Below, in pieces: positions 14,061-16,399 of a stretch of DNA of 16,399 nt; position 1 is the stretch's first letter, and each line of letters starts with the position of its first letter. This DNA comes from Euryarchaeota archaeon UBA501 (GTDB taxonomy: Archaea > Thermoplasmatota > Poseidoniia > Poseidoniales > Thalassarchaeaceae). The notes under the pieces are model-generated. The model was not told the DNA's origin, searched no databases, and saw only the letters and a program-made list of their open reading frames with translations. The stretch covers positions 3,071 through 19,469 of the forward strand of contig DAVT01000088.1 of assembly GCA_002505685.1 (NCBI GenBank), given 5' to 3'. The translations under genes and the position numbers were made by a program.

Positions 14061-14531
14061 TCAGATGTAAATTCTACCTCGCTTTCTGAAAACGTACCAT
14101 ACGCCCAGCCCCATCAATCCAAGGAAGACCATGAGGGTCACCAATGAGCCGGTCGCAGCTTCAATTCCACCCGCTGCACCCGGTGCAGAGGTGTGATCTG
14201 CATTCATAGCCACAACGCCTCCGAATGCCAAGAACATGAACGCGATATCGAATACAAGGAAAATAATCGCGTACCAATAATACTGGAAGTGGAAATCAAT
14301 CATTGCATCTCCTACGGGATCAGCACCGCACTCATAAGTGCTCAAACGACGAACATAGAGTGATTGATCAGTCTCGTACCCCTTGAGCAAAAAACTGCGC
14401 AATTTTGTCGGATCATTCGGATCGGGCATCGGTCTGAAAAACCGATTAAGGATGAATGCACTAAGTGGAAAAAGGATGCCTACAAGGGTCATCAAACCTA
14501 GTGAAAGATAGTCTGCAGATACCGAGGACAT
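14061..14531 (-). CDS. nuoA: Complex I subunit NuoA
   Basis: This 156-residue protein has three predicted membrane helices and is the first gene of the nuo operon. The conserved cytoplasmic loop and helix 2 are present: LSTYECGADPVGDA contains the conserved Tyr-Glu-Cys-Gly, followed by QYYWYAIIFLVFDIAFMFL. In other species the loop cysteine lies near the quinone site and marks the active/deactive transition. It is longer than E. coli NuoA (147) by some residues in the loop 1 segment (PMPDPNDPTKLRSFLLKGYE). ATG 14531 is preceded by GAGG at 14542-14539, 7 bases upstream, and most of that GAGG lies inside a strong hairpin stem. Confidence 0.96.
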   Translation of the reverse strand: MSSVSADYLSLGLMTLVGILFPLSAFILNRFFRPMPDPNDPTKLRSFLLKGYETDQSLYVRRLSTYECGADPVGDAMIDFHFQYYWYAIIFLVFDIAFMFLAFGGVVAMNADHTSAPGAAGGIEAATGSLVTLMVFLGLMGLGVWYVFRKRGRIYI

Positions 14532-14539
14532 TTCGAAGC

Positions 14540-14567
14540 CTCAAGAGAACCCGTAGGGTTCCTTGAG
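14540..14567 (-). promoter_or_regulatory. Strong hairpin/palindrome just upstream of nuoA
   Basis: On the plus strand the arms CTCAAGAGAACCC (14540-14552) and GGGTTCCTTGAG (14556-14567) are complementary over 12 base pairs, with a single bulged A and a GTA loop. The hairpin ends 8 bases before ATG of nuoA and its 3' arm overlaps the likely GAGG ribosome-binding site. It is not followed by a T-run in the nuo direction, so an intrinsic terminator is unlikely. It may be an operator, a translational control hairpin or a 5' stabilising structure. Confidence 0.6.
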
Positions 14568-14586
14568 TGCCTCGACTCAAAGAGGC

Positions 14587-14600
14587 ATCATAAGCATATC
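14587..14600 (-). promoter_or_regulatory. Candidate TATA region for the nuo operon
   Basis: The minus strand reads GATATGCTTATGAT in the 95-base gap between the upstream surface-protein gene and nuoA. It is the most TATA-like stretch in the gap but matches the archaeal box A only loosely. If used, transcription would start near 14568-14570, putting the hairpin at the very 5' end of the message. The remaining gap (14601-14626) shows nothing further. Confidence 0.3.
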
Positions 14601-14626
14601 CGGCAAGCAATCGGCTGGAATCAAAA

Positions 14627-16399
14627 CTAAACCATCTCGCTACGACGTCGATTGAGCATGATTGTGACGAGAATTACAAGTGAAAGTATACCGAAAACAG
14701 ACCAAAGCATGTAATTTACCCACTCTGGAGTTTCAGCATGTTTAGCCTTCACCGACATGTCGACTGGTTGAGAGCAAACTTCGCAACTTTCAGGGGTTAC
14801 AATGAGAGTAAATTCGAATTCATCTTCTACGGGCAAATCGACTGGAGGCTTGACCCGAACTCGGATGGTTTCAGTTTCGCCTGGATAGAGTAAAAGATCG
14901 GTTTGTTCGATGTCAACGGTCCATCCACGCAATCCCTCTGTTGAGGAGATTTGAATTTCCTCCTCTATGTTCCCACTGTTCGTAATTTGGACCAAGAAAT
15001 CAGAGAATTCTGGGTGGGTTGTATTCTGATCTGGGCCACCTTCAACGACTACATCCAATTTATGCACGGTTTCGATGGTGATGATTACATCTACACAAGA
15101 TGGTGAAGCCGTATTGCGCATCGAAGCAGCACAGACCTTCACAACCCCTGCTTCTCCGTTGAGATTTTGGTCAGCGCCCATGACACTGAAGGTGAGGTTC
15201 GCGTGGTAAGTCACTGGCAGCCCCTCTACTTCTGTTGGCACCGGGTAAGGTGTATTGCCAATGCCTACATCCATTCCATTGATTCTCAATGACGTCGAAA
15301 TGGTCGAATCCATTCCTGATACCGTAAAGAGTGTGGACTCGATGTATGGCGATGTGCCGATGTCGCTCACAATCATCGGAACTGTAGCTTCTCCACCCGG
15401 TGGCAACGTTACGGTCAACGAGTCTGGGGCACCCTGAGGGTCGGCCAGAAGTAATTGCATCATGTAGTCGTAGTTTGAGACGCGTGCTGTGACTGTCTTG
15501 GTGAATTCAGTCGTCGGTGAAGACACGATGTAGGCCTTGATTTCTACTTGCAAATAATCGCCTTCGTCTTCACTCTGAATATGTACGCGAAGGTAGACTT
15601 GTTGGGAAGCCCCTGCTTCCAAGGAAATCTGTGTGATTTCATTCTCCTCTTCATCAACGTATACCGATTGCCATGCGGGGTTTGAGCATCCATTTCGACC
15701 TGGGTCGCAGGCTTCCAATCTGAACGAATCCTGGACGTTTCCTTTGTTGGTAATAATCAGTGGGAAGTCAATTTTTTGATCACTTCTACCTGTTTGATCA
15801 TACGACAGAACTGTCCCATTGATTTCGTGTCTTTCAGCCACAGAGACTTCTAGTGTATCTGTAACTTCGATTGAGGAATCCCCTGCACTGGATACTGTGA
15901 AAGTGATGGTCACTGCATCATCGGCAAGCGCATCGATTGGGACGAATACTTCGACACTAATCGATTCTTGTCGGTCATCCTGATCCGCATGCTTTCCGTC
16001 CAAAGGCACTGAGGTAGAACTCATGCTGACAGACCAACCGCTAGGGACCGGGCTATGTGCAACTGCAAATGTATCTCCTCCATTACCTTGGTTGGAAATG
16101 GTCAACTCGGTAGAATCCGCAGTACCGGGTTCAACGTTGTTCAGGTAATTTGTTTTCAGTTGGGCACCGACTCCATAGGACTGGCCAACGGTAACGGTTA
16201 GGGTTGCAAAGCATCGCACACTGTTACCATCCAGTGCCCGAATCTCGATTGTTTCAGTTTCGCCAGCAGGAATGCTATCATCTGGTGTTACGTCGAAAGA
16301 AATGGCCGCTTGGCCGTTGCCATTGTCATATGGCAAACTTCGCTGACTGACTTCAGGAGTCACCCAATTTGCTTTCGCTCCTGACTTCCCAAAGCCGAC
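14627..16399 (-). CDS. Large secreted surface protein with repeated NEW3/CARDB-like Ig modules and a C-terminal anchor (N-truncated)
   Basis: The frame is open through the right edge, so the N terminus is missing; 590 residues are present. At least three Ig-like beta modules of the NEW3/CARDB kind repeat. Each has a phrase like ELTISNQGNGGDTFAV, FPLIITNKGNVQDSFRLE or VQITNSGNIEEEIQIS, followed by a GW(T/S)V strand and a closing segment such as LYPGETETIRVRVKPP. Paired cysteines (CDPGRNGC; PESCEVC) suggest disulfides outside the cell. Residues about 564-582 (MLWSVFGILSLVILVTIML) followed by NRRRSEMV form a single C-terminal membrane anchor. No PGF-type sorting motif is seen. It is transcribed toward nuoA, 95 bases away, but is functionally unrelated to complex I as far as can be seen. 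Surface adhesion or envelope structure is a reasonable inference; a ligand cannot be named. Confidence 0.85.
   Translation of the reverse strand, partial: VGFGKSGAKANWVTPEVSQRSLPYDNGNGQAAISFDVTPDDSIPAGETETIEIRALDGNSVRCFATLTVTVGQSYGVGAQLKTNYLNNVEPGTADSTELTISNQGNGGDTFAVAHSPVPSGWSVSMSSTSVPLDGKHADQDDRQESISVEVFVPIDALADDAVTITFTVSSAGDSSIEVTDTLEVSVAERHEINGTVLSYDQTGRSDQKIDFPLIITNKGNVQDSFRLEACDPGRNGCSNPAWQSVYVDEEENEITQISLEAGASQQVYLRVHIQSEDEGDYLQVEIKAYIVSSPTTEFTKTVTARVSNYDYMMQLLLADPQGAPDSLTVTLPPGGEATVPMIVSDIGTSPYIESTLFTVSGMDSTISTSLRINGMDVGIGNTPYPVPTEVEGLPVTYHANLTFSVMGADQNLNGEAGVVKVCAASMRNTASPSCVDVIITIETVHKLDVVVEGGPDQNTTHPEFSDFLVQITNSGNIEEEIQISSTEGLRGWTVDIEQTDLLLYPGETETIRVRVKPPVDLPVEDEFEFTLIVTPESCEVCSQPVDMSVKAKHAETPEWVNYMLWSVFGILSLVILVTIMLNRRRSEMV

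Noticed and set aside
14540..14567. The hairpin as an intrinsic terminator of the surface-protein gene
   Set aside because: There is no T-run after the stem in that direction, the stem sits 8 bases before the nuoA ATG, and archaea generally terminate at T-rich stretches without hairpins.

Overview
The window looks like a piece of a mesophilic marine euryarchaeal genome, most likely of the Thermoplasmatota (Marine Group II / Poseidoniales type). The archaeal assignment rests on aIF1A, a RIO1-type kinase and a Krr1/Pno1-type KH protein, and on large CARDB/NEW3-type surface proteins with one C-terminal membrane anchor. Strong GGAGGTGA/GGGGTGA ribosome-binding sites are also present. The exact clade is an inference from gene content and protein style, not a database result. 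Base composition appears even across the window, and no rRNA, tRNA, insertion sequence or CRISPR array is visible.

Layout. Positions 1-207 (+) are the 3' end of a surface-protein gene, followed by a two-KH-domain rRNA-processing protein (235-957, +). Everything else is on the minus strand. Read in transcription order from the right edge, there is a large N-truncated surface protein (14627-16399). A 95-bp gap follows, holding a strong hairpin. Then comes a 12-gene complex I operon: nuoA, B, C, D, H, I, J1, J2, K, L, M, N (14531 down to 2622). A short gap with a TATA-like element leads to the aIF1A gene (2546-1956) and the RIO1 kinase gene (down to 958). The RIO1 stop codon directly abuts the stop codon of the converging KH gene.

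How it works together. The nuo genes encode the membrane arm (A, H, J1+J2, K, L, M, N) and the quinone-reducing module (B, C, D, I) of a proton-pumping respiratory complex. The NADH-oxidising module (NuoE, F, G) is absent from the cluster, so this is an 11-subunit type of complex I with an unidentified electron donor. Genes overlap by 1-4 bases or lie a few bases apart, consistent with one polycistronic transcript. NuoI and NuoH carry large insertions: about 84 residues between the two iron-sulfur motifs of NuoI, and about 60 residues in NuoH next to the quinone tunnel. NuoL has a histidine-rich loop. The aIF1A/RIO1/KH genes form a small-subunit translation and ribosome-biogenesis group that is often clustered in archaea, but here the KH gene is inverted.

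The window is mostly core metabolism and translation. I do not see a novel defence or mobile system. The most interesting points are the subunit insertions in complex I, the hairpin in front of nuoA, the eukaryote-like acidic tail on aIF1A, and a possible ATC start codon for RIO1.
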